Positions 45,622-54,970 of a stretch of DNA of 64,000 bases are shown here, in pieces (position 1 is the first letter of the stretch; the number at the start of each line of letters is the position of its first letter). A program made the position numbers and the translations under genes. The stretch is from contig JAKLEZ010000001.1 of NCBI GenBank assembly GCA_022711465.1, positions 558,001 to 622,000 of the forward strand, in the 5' to 3' direction. The notes beneath the pieces are model-generated. The model did no database searches, was not told the DNA's origin, and was given only the letters and a program-made list of their open reading frames with translations. This DNA is from Planctomycetota bacterium. GTDB lineage: Bacteria > Planctomycetota > Phycisphaerae > UBA1845 > PWPN01.

Positions 45622-46863
45622 TTATGCGCCCAGGCTCAACCGTAGTCGGTTCAAGGCCGTCCATGCCGTGCGCTCCCGGATCTCAGCCCGAGTCAGGTGC
45701 TCGCCAAACAGGTGCCTGGTCACTTCACACCCGGTTGCGTCGGCTAGCCCGATGTAGACCAACCCAACAGGCTTCTGGGCATTCCCGCCGCCCGGACCCG
45801 CAACTCCGGTGACACTGATAGCGTAGTCGACCTCACCCCGTAGACGAATCTCCGTCACCAGGGCCTCGGCGACTTCGTGGCTTACGGCCCCGTATTTCTG
45901 AATGAGGCCTGCCGGAACACCTAGAAGGCGCGTTTTGGCTTCGTTCGCGTAGGTCACCAGGCCCTGACGGAAGTAGTCGCTGCTGCCGGGTACGTCGGTG
46001 ATCAGCTTCGCGATCAGGCCACCGGTGCAGGACTCGGCCGTCGCCAGGGTCTTCCGCTTGGCGATCAGAAGGCGACCGACTGCATGAGCCAGCGTATCCT
46101 CGTCCTGTCCGAAGACGAGGGTCCCGAGGCGTTTGCGAACCTCTGCGGCGGTCTCCTCGAGCAGCAGTCGAGACTCATCCTGATTGCGTCCGTATGAGTG
46201 AATCCTTACGCTGATGACGCCCTGCTTGGCGGTCGTCCCGACCGTTGGGTTGTGTTTCCTGTCCATGAGATCTCGGATCAGGTCCCCGATGTCCGACTCC
46301 CCGGCTCCGAAGGTATGCAGCGTGACCGCCTGCATCCTCGTCCCCCCGGTCTTGCGGACCAGGAAGGGGCGGACGGCCAGTCGGTACATCTCCTGCATCT
46401 CCCGAGGCACACCGGGCATGACGAAGACGGTCGCCCGGCCGCAGACTGCTTTGATGCCTGGAGCCGTTCCGCAGGTGTTGTCGATCGCCTCGCTGCCTGC
46501 CGGAAACAGAGCCTGCGTCCTGTTGCTCTCCGGCATTTGCCGACCCCGGGCGGTGAAGAAGGCCCGGATTCGTTCGACGTGCTCCTCGCGCACCTCCAGG
46601 TCTACGCCCATGGCGGCGGCAAGCGCCTGGCGGCTCAGGTCGTCCTCGGTCGGTCCCAGGCCTCCGGTCACCAGGACGAGGTCCGTCTTGCGGGCGGCCT
46701 GCTCGATTTCCTCGCGGATGGCTTCGAGGTCGTCCGCCACGGTGACATGCCGTGGAATGCGGATACCGAGTTCCGATACTTGCCGCGACAACCACGCGCT
46801 GTTGGTGTCCACCGTCTGGCCGGTGGTGATCTCATTCCCGATGCTCAAGATGACCGCTTCCAT
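45622..46863 (-). CDS. cinA: CinA-like protein / NMN amidohydrolase fusion
   Basis: 413 residues from ATG 46863, the standard CinA length. The N-terminal MoCF-like domain (AVILSIGNEITTGQTVDTNS, VLVTGGLGPTEDDLSR, MPGVPREMQEMY) is the COG1058 ADP-ribose pyrophosphatase part. The C-terminal PncC domain (ATAESCTGGLIAKLITDVPGSS, VTGVAGPGGG) is the NMN deamidase with its Ser/Thr/Lys-type site. The role is NAD-derived metabolite salvage. No operon partner is apparent. Confidence 0.93.
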   Translation of the reverse strand: MEAVILSIGNEITTGQTVDTNSAWLSRQVSELGIRIPRHVTVADDLEAIREEIEQAARKTDLVLVTGGLGPTEDDLSRQALAAAMGVDLEVREEHVERIRAFFTARGRQMPESNRTQALFPAGSEAIDNTCGTAPGIKAVCGRATVFVMPGVPREMQEMYRLAVRPFLVRKTGGTRMQAVTLHTFGAGESDIGDLIRDLMDRKHNPTVGTTAKQGVISVRIHSYGRNQDESRLLLEETAAEVRKRLGTLVFGQDEDTLAHAVGRLLIAKRKTLATAESCTGGLIAKLITDVPGSSDYFRQGLVTYANEAKTRLLGVPAGLIQKYGAVSHEVAEALVTEIRLRGEVDYAISVTGVAGPGGGNAQKPVGLVYIGLADATGCEVTRHLFGEHLTRAEIRERTAWTALNRLRLSLGA

Positions 46864-47057
46864 GGCCACCGACGATAACACCGCGTCAACTGATCGTGAA
46901 GCCCGGTCCGACGGGAGCGGTGACGCCCACTTGGATTTGCCCTTGCCCGATGGTAGTCTATGGCCATGGCAAGGATGCACGGCAAGCCGCGTGAGCGAAC
47001 CCGTGTTCCGATTCGAGTTGTCGAGCTCACTCGATTGCCTATGACGCGGGAGCAGCC

Positions 47058-47975
47058 ATGACGATCCGCATGGACGGGCGATCCCACTCCCGGGGTAGGC
47101 GTGCGCTCGTCGCGGCGGTCGCCTGCCTGACTGCGATCGGCTGCCACAGGCCGGCTACCCAGCAGCCTGCTCGGCAGATCGTTCTGCCCCCCGAGATGGA
47201 ATACTCTCCGCCGCCCCCCCTGCCCAGCTCGCGTGCCACCGCCAAGTCGGTCGAAGAGATTATCGTGCTCGGCACGTCGCTGGAACGTCGGCCGATCGAG
47301 GCCATGGTATTCGGGCGGCGAGGCGAGATGACACTGATTATGGGCGGCTTCCACGGTAACGAGTCAACCGGCGTCGAGCTCTGCCGTTCGCTCGTTCGTT
47401 ACTTGAGGGAACATCCTGAGGTCTACCCGGATCGGCGTATTGCGATCATTCCGGAGGTTAACCCTGACGGCGTGGCCCACGGCACGCGGGCCAACCGCAA
47501 CGGCGTGGACATCAACCGGAACTTCCCGGCCTCGAATTTCCCCACCCGTCCTTCGGGCAGGTTTGCCGGCGGTCGGCGGCCGGCCAGCGAAGCGGAAACC
47601 CGGGCCGTGCTGACGGCCACCCGGCGGCTGCAGCCGGCCAAGATCGTCTCAATCCACTCGATCGCCGCCGGCCGGCACGGAAACAACTACGACGGCCCGG
47701 CCCACGCACTGGCCACGATCATGAGCCGCCACAACGGCTATCCGGTTCTGCCCACCATGGGATACGAGACTCCGGGGAGCTTTGGCACGTGGGCCGGCGT
47801 GGACCAGCGCATTCCGACCATCACGCTGGAGTTGCCACGCAACGTCTCGCCTGCCCGTTGTTGGGAAGTCAATCGCGAGGCCATTCTGGCCGCGGTTCGC
47901 TTCGTGCCTCCGGACGGCGGAACGCTTCGGGCGGGTGCGGACTCCGGCTCGCGCGCAACCGCCGTGGGGAAGTAG
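47058..47975 (+). CDS. M14-type zinc carboxypeptidase (MpaA-like), lipoprotein candidate
   Basis: 305 residues. The N-terminus has a hydrophobic stretch ending LTAIGCHRP (lipobox-like). The zinc site is GGFHGNESTG (His and Glu ligands), with the third His in SIHSIAAG; RANRNGVDINRNFP supplies the substrate-binding Arg/Asn, and the catalytic Glu is in TLELPRN. It resembles MpaA murein-peptide amidases, so it would trim gamma-D-Glu-mDAP peptides in the envelope. The exact substrate is inferred. Confidence 0.85.
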   Translation: MTIRMDGRSHSRGRRALVAAVACLTAIGCHRPATQQPARQIVLPPEMEYSPPPPLPSSRATAKSVEEIIVLGTSLERRPIEAMVFGRRGEMTLIMGGFHGNESTGVELCRSLVRYLREHPEVYPDRRIAIIPEVNPDGVAHGTRANRNGVDINRNFPASNFPTRPSGRFAGGRRPASEAETRAVLTATRRLQPAKIVSIHSIAAGRHGNNYDGPAHALATIMSRHNGYPVLPTMGYETPGSFGTWAGVDQRIPTITLELPRNVSPARCWEVNREAILAAVRFVPPDGGTLRAGADSGSRATAVGK

Positions 47976-48015
47976 ACATCACAGGGCTCCGGCCCGCCTT
48001 GAGGACTGAAGTCGT

Positions 48016-48774
48016 ATGGTCTCCGATCCGAAGAACTGGTGGCATCGTCTGAAGAACACCCTCGCACGGGCTCGACGCAACAGCGATCCGTACAACCTGC
48101 CCCCGGTGGGACAGGACGGTCTGCTGGTTGGGCCCGCGGAGACAGTCGCCGAGGAGGCCGATCTCACCATGGACAAGCCGGCTGGACTGGTCCGCTGGCC
48201 GCGGCGGGACCAGGCCCTCCTCCAGCTCCAGGAGGGCTACGAGCGGGTCACTCGCCTGATCGACGAGATTCAACGGCACATGGTCGAGCAGGCCGAACGC
48301 GCGGACCGGACCTGCAAGGCGGTCGAGCAGCTCGCCCGCACGCTCGCGGATCAGCCGGACATGTGCCGCCAGCAGACGCAGATGCTCGAATCGATCGCCG
48401 GCCAGCTCGAGAGCACCACCTCCCACACCCAACGACTCACCGAGGCCATCAGCGAGATCCCCCGGGTCACGCGCGGTCAGACAGAAGCCCTGGCCAACAT
48501 CAGTCGACAGCTCGAAATGGTCGGCGAACAAAACGTGGTCAGCAACCAGACCCTGGACCGGCTCGGCAACGCGGTGGCCGGCGTGGGCCAGGCCAGCAGC
48601 AGCCAAACCGACCTCCTGCGGGAAATGGGCCTGAAGACCGATGAGCAGAGCGGCATGATCCGATCGCTGATCACCACCCAGGGCCGGCGATTCATCATGC
48701 TGTTCGTCGTCACGTTGGCCCTGGCGCTGACCACCATTGTGGCGGCCATTGTCAGCATCGCCATGCGGCACTGA
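48016..48774 (+). CDS. coiled-coil protein with C-terminal membrane anchor
   Basis: 252 residues. Long helical, Gln-rich region (about 65-215) with heptad character (VTRLIDEIQRHMVEQAERA, ISRQLEMVGEQNVVSNQTL) and one C-terminal transmembrane helix (FIMLFVVTLALALTTIVAAI). The pattern resembles methyl-accepting-type coils but no signalling motif is seen. It is the next plus-strand gene after the M14 peptidase and may share its transcript. Function unknown. Confidence 0.75.
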   Translation: MVSDPKNWWHRLKNTLARARRNSDPYNLPPVGQDGLLVGPAETVAEEADLTMDKPAGLVRWPRRDQALLQLQEGYERVTRLIDEIQRHMVEQAERADRTCKAVEQLARTLADQPDMCRQQTQMLESIAGQLESTTSHTQRLTEAISEIPRVTRGQTEALANISRQLEMVGEQNVVSNQTLDRLGNAVAGVGQASSSQTDLLREMGLKTDEQSGMIRSLITTQGRRFIMLFVVTLALALTTIVAAIVSIAMRH

Positions 48775-48837
48775 GAGCGGCGTTCAGCGGTCGGCAAGCT
48801 CCTGGCATCCCGATGCGACGCCCACGAGGCAGGGCCT

Positions 48838-49737
48838 CTACCTCTTTCGGGAGGAGGCGGTGAAACAGGTCAGGGCCATCAACTGCAGGATGACCGCGAA
48901 GAGCAGGCGGGTGGTTCCGGTCTGCAGAGCCAGCAACTGATCCATCTGTGTCTTGATGCCACCTGGCTCGATCAACCAGCCGAAGATGGCCCACAGCATC
49001 GCTCCGATGGCCATGATCTGGATGACCGCCCCCGCCAGGCGCGGGAGCGCGAAGTCCTCCGACTGCGCCCGGCGATCCGCCATCTTCAGGAAGGTCAGGA
49101 TCTCCTGCAGGATGGCGGCCGGATCGGCGGGAGTCGCCGGCTCAACGGATGCCGCGGTCTTCTCCGCCTTCCGGGTGTGCTTGAGCACAATGTCCACGGC
49201 CTCGCTGAGCGTATTAGCCGTGAAGTCGACCGAGGTGTCCTTCGGCTGCTCGGACGCCGCGGCCTTGCCGTTGCGGAGCAGGATCGTGCGGCACCCGGCC
49301 GATCGACCCGCCTGCGTATCGCGAAGCGAATCCCCGATCATCCACGATGCCACCAACTCGATCTTGCGTTCGAGCGAAGCCTTGAGCAGCATTCCCGGCT
49401 TGGGTTTGCGGAGATCGCTGTCCTGGCGGTACTCCGGAACGACGGCCTCATCACCCGGCAGGAAGGGACAGTAGTAGATGGCGTCAAGCCTGGCACCCGC
49501 CTCAGCCAGCAGGGTGTGCACGCGTTCGTGGATGCTCTTCAGCGTTGGCTCATCGATCAGCCCTCGGGCCACACCTGACTGGTTGGTGATCACGACGTTC
49601 TCGAACCCCGCGGCCGTGGTGCGCCGCAGGGCCTCCGCGGCACCGGGAATGAGTCGGACCTGGTCCGGATGGTTGAGATAGCCCGGATCCGCGATCAGCG
49701 TGTCGTCCCGATCCCAGAACACGGCCGGCTTGCCCAT
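48838..49737 (-). CDS. HAD phosphatase (GmhB/HisB-N-like) with membrane tail
   Basis: 299 residues. The HAD domain (1-175) has DRDDTL (nucleophile and acid Asp), VVITNQSGVARG, Lys in LRKPKPGML, and GDSLRDTQAGRSAGC, as in D-glycero-D-manno-heptose bisphosphate phosphatase. A Cys/His zinc loop (YYCPFLPGD) is only partly kept. After a linker, about 110 extra residues contain two hydrophobic helices (IMAIGAMLWAIFGWL, LLFAVILQLMALTCF), which is unusual for this normally soluble enzyme. Confidence 0.85.
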   Translation of the reverse strand: MGKPAVFWDRDDTLIADPGYLNHPDQVRLIPGAAEALRRTTAAGFENVVITNQSGVARGLIDEPTLKSIHERVHTLLAEAGARLDAIYYCPFLPGDEAVVPEYRQDSDLRKPKPGMLLKASLERKIELVASWMIGDSLRDTQAGRSAGCRTILLRNGKAAASEQPKDTSVDFTANTLSEAVDIVLKHTRKAEKTAASVEPATPADPAAILQEILTFLKMADRRAQSEDFALPRLAGAVIQIMAIGAMLWAIFGWLIEPGGIKTQMDQLLALQTGTTRLLFAVILQLMALTCFTASSRKR

Positions 49738-49790
49738 GGTGAATACTATGGACTAACATCATGCCGAATGCAACCTTGGGAGGAACCTGC

Positions 49791-50153
49791 ATGCCCGGCT
49801 TCGAACGTCACGTTTTCGTCTGCACCAACGTCCGCCCCGACGGCCACCCGCGCGGCTCCTGCGCCGCCAGGCAGGGCGAGGCGGTTCGCGAAGCCCTGAA
49901 GCAAGCCATATCCAGCCGGGGCCTCAACCGCCGCGTCCGGATCAATGCCGCCGGCTGTCTTGACCAGTGCGAGCACGGCCCCACCCTGGTCATTTACCCC
50001 GAGGCCGTCTGGTACGGCTTTGTGACCCCCGCCGACGTGCCCGAGATCGTGGAGTCGCACCTTGTCCAAGGCCGCCCCGTCGAACGACTCCGCCTCCCGG
50101 ACACCTGCGTCAATACGCCCAGATGCGCGCACAAGGGCACGCGGGGAGAGTAG
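49791..50153 (+). CDS. thioredoxin-like [2Fe-2S] ferredoxin
   Basis: 120 residues from ATG 49791, preceded by GGGAGGAACC. Four Cys in the thioredoxin-like 2Fe-2S pattern: VFVCTNVRPDGHPRGSC and AAGCLDQCEHGP, followed by WYGFVTPADV typical of these (2Fe-2S) (Shethna-like) proteins. It is a small electron carrier or cluster donor. Two more Cys near the end are non-conserved. Divergent from the phosphatase gene. Confidence 0.9.
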   Translation: MPGFERHVFVCTNVRPDGHPRGSCAARQGEAVREALKQAISSRGLNRRVRINAAGCLDQCEHGPTLVIYPEAVWYGFVTPADVPEIVESHLVQGRPVERLRLPDTCVNTPRCAHKGTRGE

Positions 50154-50466
50154 GGATCGATCCCGGGCTGCTCCGCCGAACGAGATAACTTCATTACCCA
50201 GCCAAAACTTCTATAGCTGCGGACCCGTTGCCTTCCGGCCGTTGCGGCGACGACCGCTGGGTTTGCTGTTCCGCGCCGCGGACCTGCCGGCAGACGCTGG
50301 ACGGACGCCTCCGCGGGACGGGTCGAATCGCGAACGCCGAATAGCGAGCCGATGAGCCCCGAGGGCCCGGCCGGCACATCGTCATCCAGGGCATGCCGGT
50401 GTACAATGCTGCGTGGACCTGGTGGCGCGACCGGGCAGACTCGCCGTTGAGGCTCTCTGACAGGGG
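50154..50466. other. 313-bp gap without a gene
   Basis: No coding frame of interest. It must hold the promoter of the PQQ protein; GC-rich with several short inverted repeats but no clear boxes or T-run terminator. Confidence 0.5.
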
Positions 50467-51735
50467 ATGGACATGACGAACAGAGGGACGGGATTCAGGT
50501 TCACGCTTTGTGTTGTGGGTGCCGCGTGTTTGACCGTGGCCGCCGCCGTGCCTGCCGCCGACTGGCCGCAGTGGCGGGGCCCGGCTCGCGACGGCCGGTC
50601 GGCCGATACCGGGCTGCTCCAGCGATGGGGGTCCGACGGGCCGGCCCTGGCCTGGAAGGTCACTGGTCTGGGCACAGGCTATGCCAGCATTGCCGTTGTT
50701 GGTGACCGCCTCTACACGATGGGCGACCTTGATCGTGCCAGCACGCTCCTGGCCTTGAACGCCGAGGGCGGCAAGGTCGTCTGGTCGGTGAAGGTCGGCA
50801 AGGGAGGAGCGCCGGGGTGGGGTGGCTTCGGCGGGCCGCGCTGTACTCCCACGGTGGACGGCGGCCAGGTGTTCGCGGTCGATCAGTGGGGCGAGTTCGT
50901 GTGCGTCAACGCGGCCGATGGCAAGGAGCAGTGGCGGAAGCACTATGAAAAGGACTTCGGCGCCAGTCGGCCGGAGTGGGGCTTTTCCGAGTCGCCGCTG
51001 GTCGACGGCGACAGGGTCGTGGTGACGCCGGGTGGGCCGGACGGTGCGATGGTTGCCCTCAATCGAAAGACGGGTGAGTTGATCTGGCGATCGAGAGATT
51101 TCACCGACGGTGTGCAATACTCGTCGATCGTGATTGCCCGATTCGGCGGCGTCCGGCAGTACGTCCAACTGCTCATGAACCATCTCGTCGGCATCTCCGC
51201 GAAGGATGGTGCGGTGCTCTGGAAGGCCGCGAGAAAGGGTGAGACGGCGGTTGTGCCGACGCCGGTCATCGAGGGCGACCTCGCCTACGTGACCTCCGGA
51301 TACAACGTCGGCTGCAGCGCATTCAGGATCACGGCGAAGGACGGCCGGTTCTCGGCCGAGGAGGTGTACGCGAACCAGGAGATGGCCAACCATCACGGTG
51401 GCGTAGTCCAGGCCGGCGGGAAGGTATTCGGCTACTCCGACGGCCGCGGGCTGGTCTGCCAGGAGATCAGCAGCGGCAAGGTGCTCTGGGCGGAGAAGGA
51501 CAGACTCCGGAAGGGCTGCGTTTCGTTCGCGGACGGGATGTTGTACTTTCGCGAAGAAGACAAAGGCACCATGATACTGGTTAAGGCCTCTTCAGACGGT
51601 TTTGCAGAGCAGGGACGTTTCGCCCAGCCGGACCGAGCCCGGCAGAAGGCGTGGCCTCACCCGACTATTGCCGACGGGCGACTCTATCTGCGCGATCAGG
51701 GGACGCTCCTGTGTTATGACGTGAAGGGCAAGTAG
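50467..51735 (+). CDS. secreted PQQ-like beta-propeller protein
   Basis: 422 residues (ATG 50467 or 50473). A signal peptide ends near VPAADW, then the usual WPQWRGPARDGRS start of planctomycete PQQ-propeller proteins. Blades follow with repeats such as VNAADGKEQWRKHY, LNRKTGELIWRS and ISAKDGAVLWKA. No dehydrogenase cofactor residues are obvious; BamB-like or sugar-dehydrogenase-like annotation is common but unproven. Confidence 0.85.
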   Translation: MDMTNRGTGFRFTLCVVGAACLTVAAAVPAADWPQWRGPARDGRSADTGLLQRWGSDGPALAWKVTGLGTGYASIAVVGDRLYTMGDLDRASTLLALNAEGGKVVWSVKVGKGGAPGWGGFGGPRCTPTVDGGQVFAVDQWGEFVCVNAADGKEQWRKHYEKDFGASRPEWGFSESPLVDGDRVVVTPGGPDGAMVALNRKTGELIWRSRDFTDGVQYSSIVIARFGGVRQYVQLLMNHLVGISAKDGAVLWKAARKGETAVVPTPVIEGDLAYVTSGYNVGCSAFRITAKDGRFSAEEVYANQEMANHHGGVVQAGGKVFGYSDGRGLVCQEISSGKVLWAEKDRLRKGCVSFADGMLYFREEDKGTMILVKASSDGFAEQGRFAQPDRARQKAWPHPTIADGRLYLRDQGTLLCYDVKGK

Positions 51736-51760
51736 CGGCGATCGTGCCCGGGGCATCCCG

Positions 51761-52951
51761 CTAGAACGGGAACTCGATCACTCCCGGCCGGGCGTAGTGT
51801 TCGAGCAGTGCGGGATCGGGCTCCACGCCCCAGCCTGGGCCGGGCAGTGGTTTCGGACGGCCGCCCAGGCCGAAGCCCACCGGTCGGGGGGCGATATCGC
51901 CGGAGAGCAGGAACCGCCCGTAGCTGCCCTCCGCGAAGCTGGCGCCGGGCACCTGCTCCAGCCATCGCCGCCCCACGGCCGACAGGATGCTGGTCTCGCC
52001 GACCATGCACCCGAGTTGACAGCCCAAGTTGTTCCTGCGGGCGAAGTGGGCGAGGCGAAGCCCGGGCAGGAATCCGCCGTTCTTGCTGATCCGGACATTA
52101 AGCACGTCGAGAACGCCAAGGCCATGCAGCCGTTGAGCATCCTCGAGCGTGACCAGCGACTCATCGAGCATGACGTTCACTTTCACCGCCTGCTTGAGAA
52201 CAACAAGATCAACGTCCCGGCTTTTCGCCAGCGGCTGCTCGACACACGCAATCGGCACGTCGGCCACGGCCCGAAGGCGATCGATGGCCTGATCCAGCGT
52301 CCAGCCCCCGTTGGCATCCAGCCGGAGCGTTGTCGTCCGGCCCAGCGACCGGCCCAGGGCCTGGGCTACGGAGCGAATACGCTGTTCGTCATCCTCGTAG
52401 CCGACCTTCAACTTGAAATCACGCAGGCCGTACCACCACATCAGCCGCGTCTTGCGGGTCAGACTGGCGGGATTGTCGCCGGACAGGATCCCGCTGTACC
52501 GCACCCTGCCGATGCTCCCTGGCGAACCGAGCCCGGAGAGCCCAAACCAGCCTACGACCTCGCCCACGGGCATGCCGAAGTGCCGGCAATATGCATCGAT
52601 CAGGGCGAGTTCGATCCCGGCCCGGGCGGCGGTGACACAATCTCCTGCGGTGCTGTGGGTCGGCAGACCGGCGATCCACTCCATCGCCTCGGGGAAGCGG
52701 GCCGGCCGCAGTCTGACCAAGCCCTCCAGCCACTCGTCCCGGATCGTCCGAACGACGGATTCGGGGGTTTCTCCGGAGACGTAGGGTCGGGGCAGGGTTT
52801 CGCCATGCCCGGCCGTCCCGTCGGCCAGTTCGATCTGAATCACGATCGGATCGGCATCCTGGCGCACGTGGGCGGCATGGCTGAACGCCTTTCGCAGCGG
52901 GATCGAGAGCGGATAGACTCTCAGGAACTTGATGTGTGAGCGGGGTCGCAA
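51761..52951 (-). CDS. enolase-superfamily enzyme (muconate lactonizing / dipeptide epimerase subgroup)
   Basis: 396 residues. An MLE-type N-terminal cap is followed by the barrel with the K-x-K motif in FKLKVGYE, then metal ligands: Asp in LRLDANGGW, Glu in CVEQPLAK, Asp in MLDESL, and the second catalytic Lys in RISKNGG. This marks the muconate lactonizing subgroup (o-succinylbenzoate synthase, dipeptide epimerase, acid sugar racemase activities). The particular substrate is not deducible. Convergent with the PQQ gene. Confidence 0.88.
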   Translation of the reverse strand: MRPRSHIKFLRVYPLSIPLRKAFSHAAHVRQDADPIVIQIELADGTAGHGETLPRPYVSGETPESVVRTIRDEWLEGLVRLRPARFPEAMEWIAGLPTHSTAGDCVTAARAGIELALIDAYCRHFGMPVGEVVGWFGLSGLGSPGSIGRVRYSGILSGDNPASLTRKTRLMWWYGLRDFKLKVGYEDDEQRIRSVAQALGRSLGRTTTLRLDANGGWTLDQAIDRLRAVADVPIACVEQPLAKSRDVDLVVLKQAVKVNVMLDESLVTLEDAQRLHGLGVLDVLNVRISKNGGFLPGLRLAHFARRNNLGCQLGCMVGETSILSAVGRRWLEQVPGASFAEGSYGRFLLSGDIAPRPVGFGLGGRPKPLPGPGWGVEPDPALLEHYARPGVIEFPF

Positions 52952-52963
52952 GTGGGGTCCGTT

Positions 52964-53173
52964 TCAAGCATGGCCCTGGGAACGGTCAACTTCGCCAACC
53001 GGCGAGGCGGGCGGCGGTGCGACGTCCTCGGGCCGACTCTTTGCCTCACCCAGGCGCTTGAACATGCGCTTCACGTCAAAGAAGCCGCCGATCGAGACCA
53101 CGATCGCCAGCCCGAAGTAGGAGACGATGGCGAGGTACAGGATGGTCTTCCAGCAATCCAGCCAGCCACTCAT
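52964..53173 (-). CDS. symporter small accessory-type membrane protein
   Basis: 69 residues from ATG 53173, which overlaps the symporter stop as ATGA. One transmembrane helix (TILYLAIVSYFGLAIVVSIGG) and a short basic/Pro-rich tail. Small single-helix proteins coupled to sodium/solute symporters are a known arrangement; this one probably stabilises or regulates the symporter. Confidence 0.8.
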   Translation of the reverse strand: MSGWLDCWKTILYLAIVSYFGLAIVVSIGGFFDVKRMFKRLGEAKSRPEDVAPPPASPVGEVDRSQGHA

Positions 53174-54822
53174 GGGCCACCTCCCGCCATGAAAGAACCG
53201 GCGCCGATCCGGGGCCCGGTGGCCTGATCGCGCCGGTCCTGGGCCCACAGGCTACCCAAGACCATCCCGAGAACGGCCAGCGGGAAACTGAGGATCCCGG
53301 TCCATGTCTCGGTCAGGGCGGCGCTCATCCGGGCGATGGCGCTTTGCGGGACGTGCCCCGCGTCGCGGATCGCCGGCTCGATGACCAGGCTTGCCATCCG
53401 CAGGGTGAGGTAGGTCAGGCCGGGCAACGCTCCCCCGAGGATGGCGAAGTAGGCTCCTGTCACATTGGCCCGCTTCCAGTACAGGCCCAAGGCCACCAGG
53501 GCGGCGGCGCCGGAGAGATACATCGTCCCGGTCATGGACAGGTAGTTCCAGATTGCCCCGCCGGCCTTGAACCATAGGCCGTACCACAGGAGGAACGCCG
53601 CCAGGCAGAGGATGAAGAACCGGGTGATCCAGATTCGCAGGGACGCGGGCAGGGTGACGCCAAAGAGCTCAAGGATCGGGGCAACCACATCCTGAGTGAG
53701 AACGCCGCTCCAGGCAAGCAGATAGCTGGAGTGCGTGGACATCAGGGCCGCGAGCATGCCGGCCAGCATGAAGCCGACCAGACCGGCCGGCAGGTGGGTC
53801 AACAGGCTGGGCATGGCCTGCAGCGAGTCCGCGTTGGCCACTGCCTCGGCTCCTTTCGCGGCGACGAAGGCCAGACCGGCCACGCCCCAGAGGATGGGGA
53901 TGATCGCCCGACCGAAGTAGTTCACACCAGTCAGGACCCACATGATCCTCGCCGTCCTGGGCGAGTCGGTCGCCGCGGTGCGGAACGCCTGCGTCTGCCA
54001 GTTGCTCGTGGCCGTCCAGTGCATGAGCTGCCAGATGATCCAGGCCACGCCGATGCCGAGGGCTCCCTCCTTGGCGGTCACGAAGGGGTTCATTCCGTAG
54101 TCCGGGCGGTAGGTATTCACCGCGGCGGCCATTCCCTGGAGCCCGCCGACCAACGGCGTGGTCAGCACCCACCAGGTCGTGGCGGCCATGCCGGCGGACA
54201 GGACGATGAATTGGACGTAGTCGGTCAGCACCACGGAGACCATGCCGCCCAGAAGGGTGTAAACCAGGACGAGGGTGACGAGAATGACCATGGCCAGCTT
54301 GATTGACGGCACGATGACCGGAGCGTCCCCGAGCCACCCGGCTGAGAGGGTCAAGTCCTGCATCTGGGTGATCAGCCGGACGAAGTCGGCCTCCACCCGG
54401 AGGAAGACGCCGTAATTCAGGATGCCCGCCGTCGCGATGATCACTCCCCCGAGGATCCGGACACCTCGGCTGTAGCGTTTCTCGTAGTACTCGGCGACCG
54501 TGGTCACGCCCGAGGCTCGCAGGCCGGAGACCATGAACCCGGTGAGCCCGACGAATCCCGATGTCACCACGGCGATCAATCCCAGGATCATGCCCGAGAA
54601 GCCGTTTCGAAAGCCCATCTCGGCCATGTACATGACCGTAACCAGTCCCATTTCCGTGGCGGTCAGCGTGGCGACGGCCAAGTACACGCTGAGCGTCCGC
54701 CCGGCCACGAGGAAGTCCTCCTGGCCGCGGACGTACTTGCGACAGAGGAAGCCGGGCACGGTGGCGATCAGCAGGTAGACGGCCACGATCGACCAATCGA
54801 CTGTGGAGAACGCGATGGGCAT
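53170..54822 (-). CDS. sodium:solute symporter (SSS family)
   Basis: 550 residues with about 13 hydrophobic segments. SSS features: an N-terminal VDWSIVAVYLLIATVPGFL helix, the AGRTLSVYLAVATLTATEMG segment (TM1-2 sodium-site region), GLRASGVTTVAEYYEKRYS, and a helix with GMLAALMSTHSSYLLAWS corresponding to the TM8 sodium site. Substrate unknown; the context (epimerase-superfamily enzyme nearby) suggests an organic acid or sugar. Co-translated with the small accessory protein. Confidence 0.9.
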   Translation of the reverse strand: MPIAFSTVDWSIVAVYLLIATVPGFLCRKYVRGQEDFLVAGRTLSVYLAVATLTATEMGLVTVMYMAEMGFRNGFSGMILGLIAVVTSGFVGLTGFMVSGLRASGVTTVAEYYEKRYSRGVRILGGVIIATAGILNYGVFLRVEADFVRLITQMQDLTLSAGWLGDAPVIVPSIKLAMVILVTLVLVYTLLGGMVSVVLTDYVQFIVLSAGMAATTWWVLTTPLVGGLQGMAAAVNTYRPDYGMNPFVTAKEGALGIGVAWIIWQLMHWTATSNWQTQAFRTAATDSPRTARIMWVLTGVNYFGRAIIPILWGVAGLAFVAAKGAEAVANADSLQAMPSLLTHLPAGLVGFMLAGMLAALMSTHSSYLLAWSGVLTQDVVAPILELFGVTLPASLRIWITRFFILCLAAFLLWYGLWFKAGGAIWNYLSMTGTMYLSGAAALVALGLYWKRANVTGAYFAILGGALPGLTYLTLRMASLVIEPAIRDAGHVPQSAIARMSAALTETWTGILSFPLAVLGMVLGSLWAQDRRDQATGPRIGAGSFMAGGGP

Positions 54823-54970
54823 GACCGGCCGACGCTCCCTTCCGCACGGGATTGAGACTTGGCTCGCATTCTCGGACCTTACTCCGGCTTTGTCCAGCCC
54901 AGCCTCCGGGGAAACTGATTCCGCCGTGGATCCGAGCCGATGAACCGATTACCGTAAGGAGACTCTGTAG

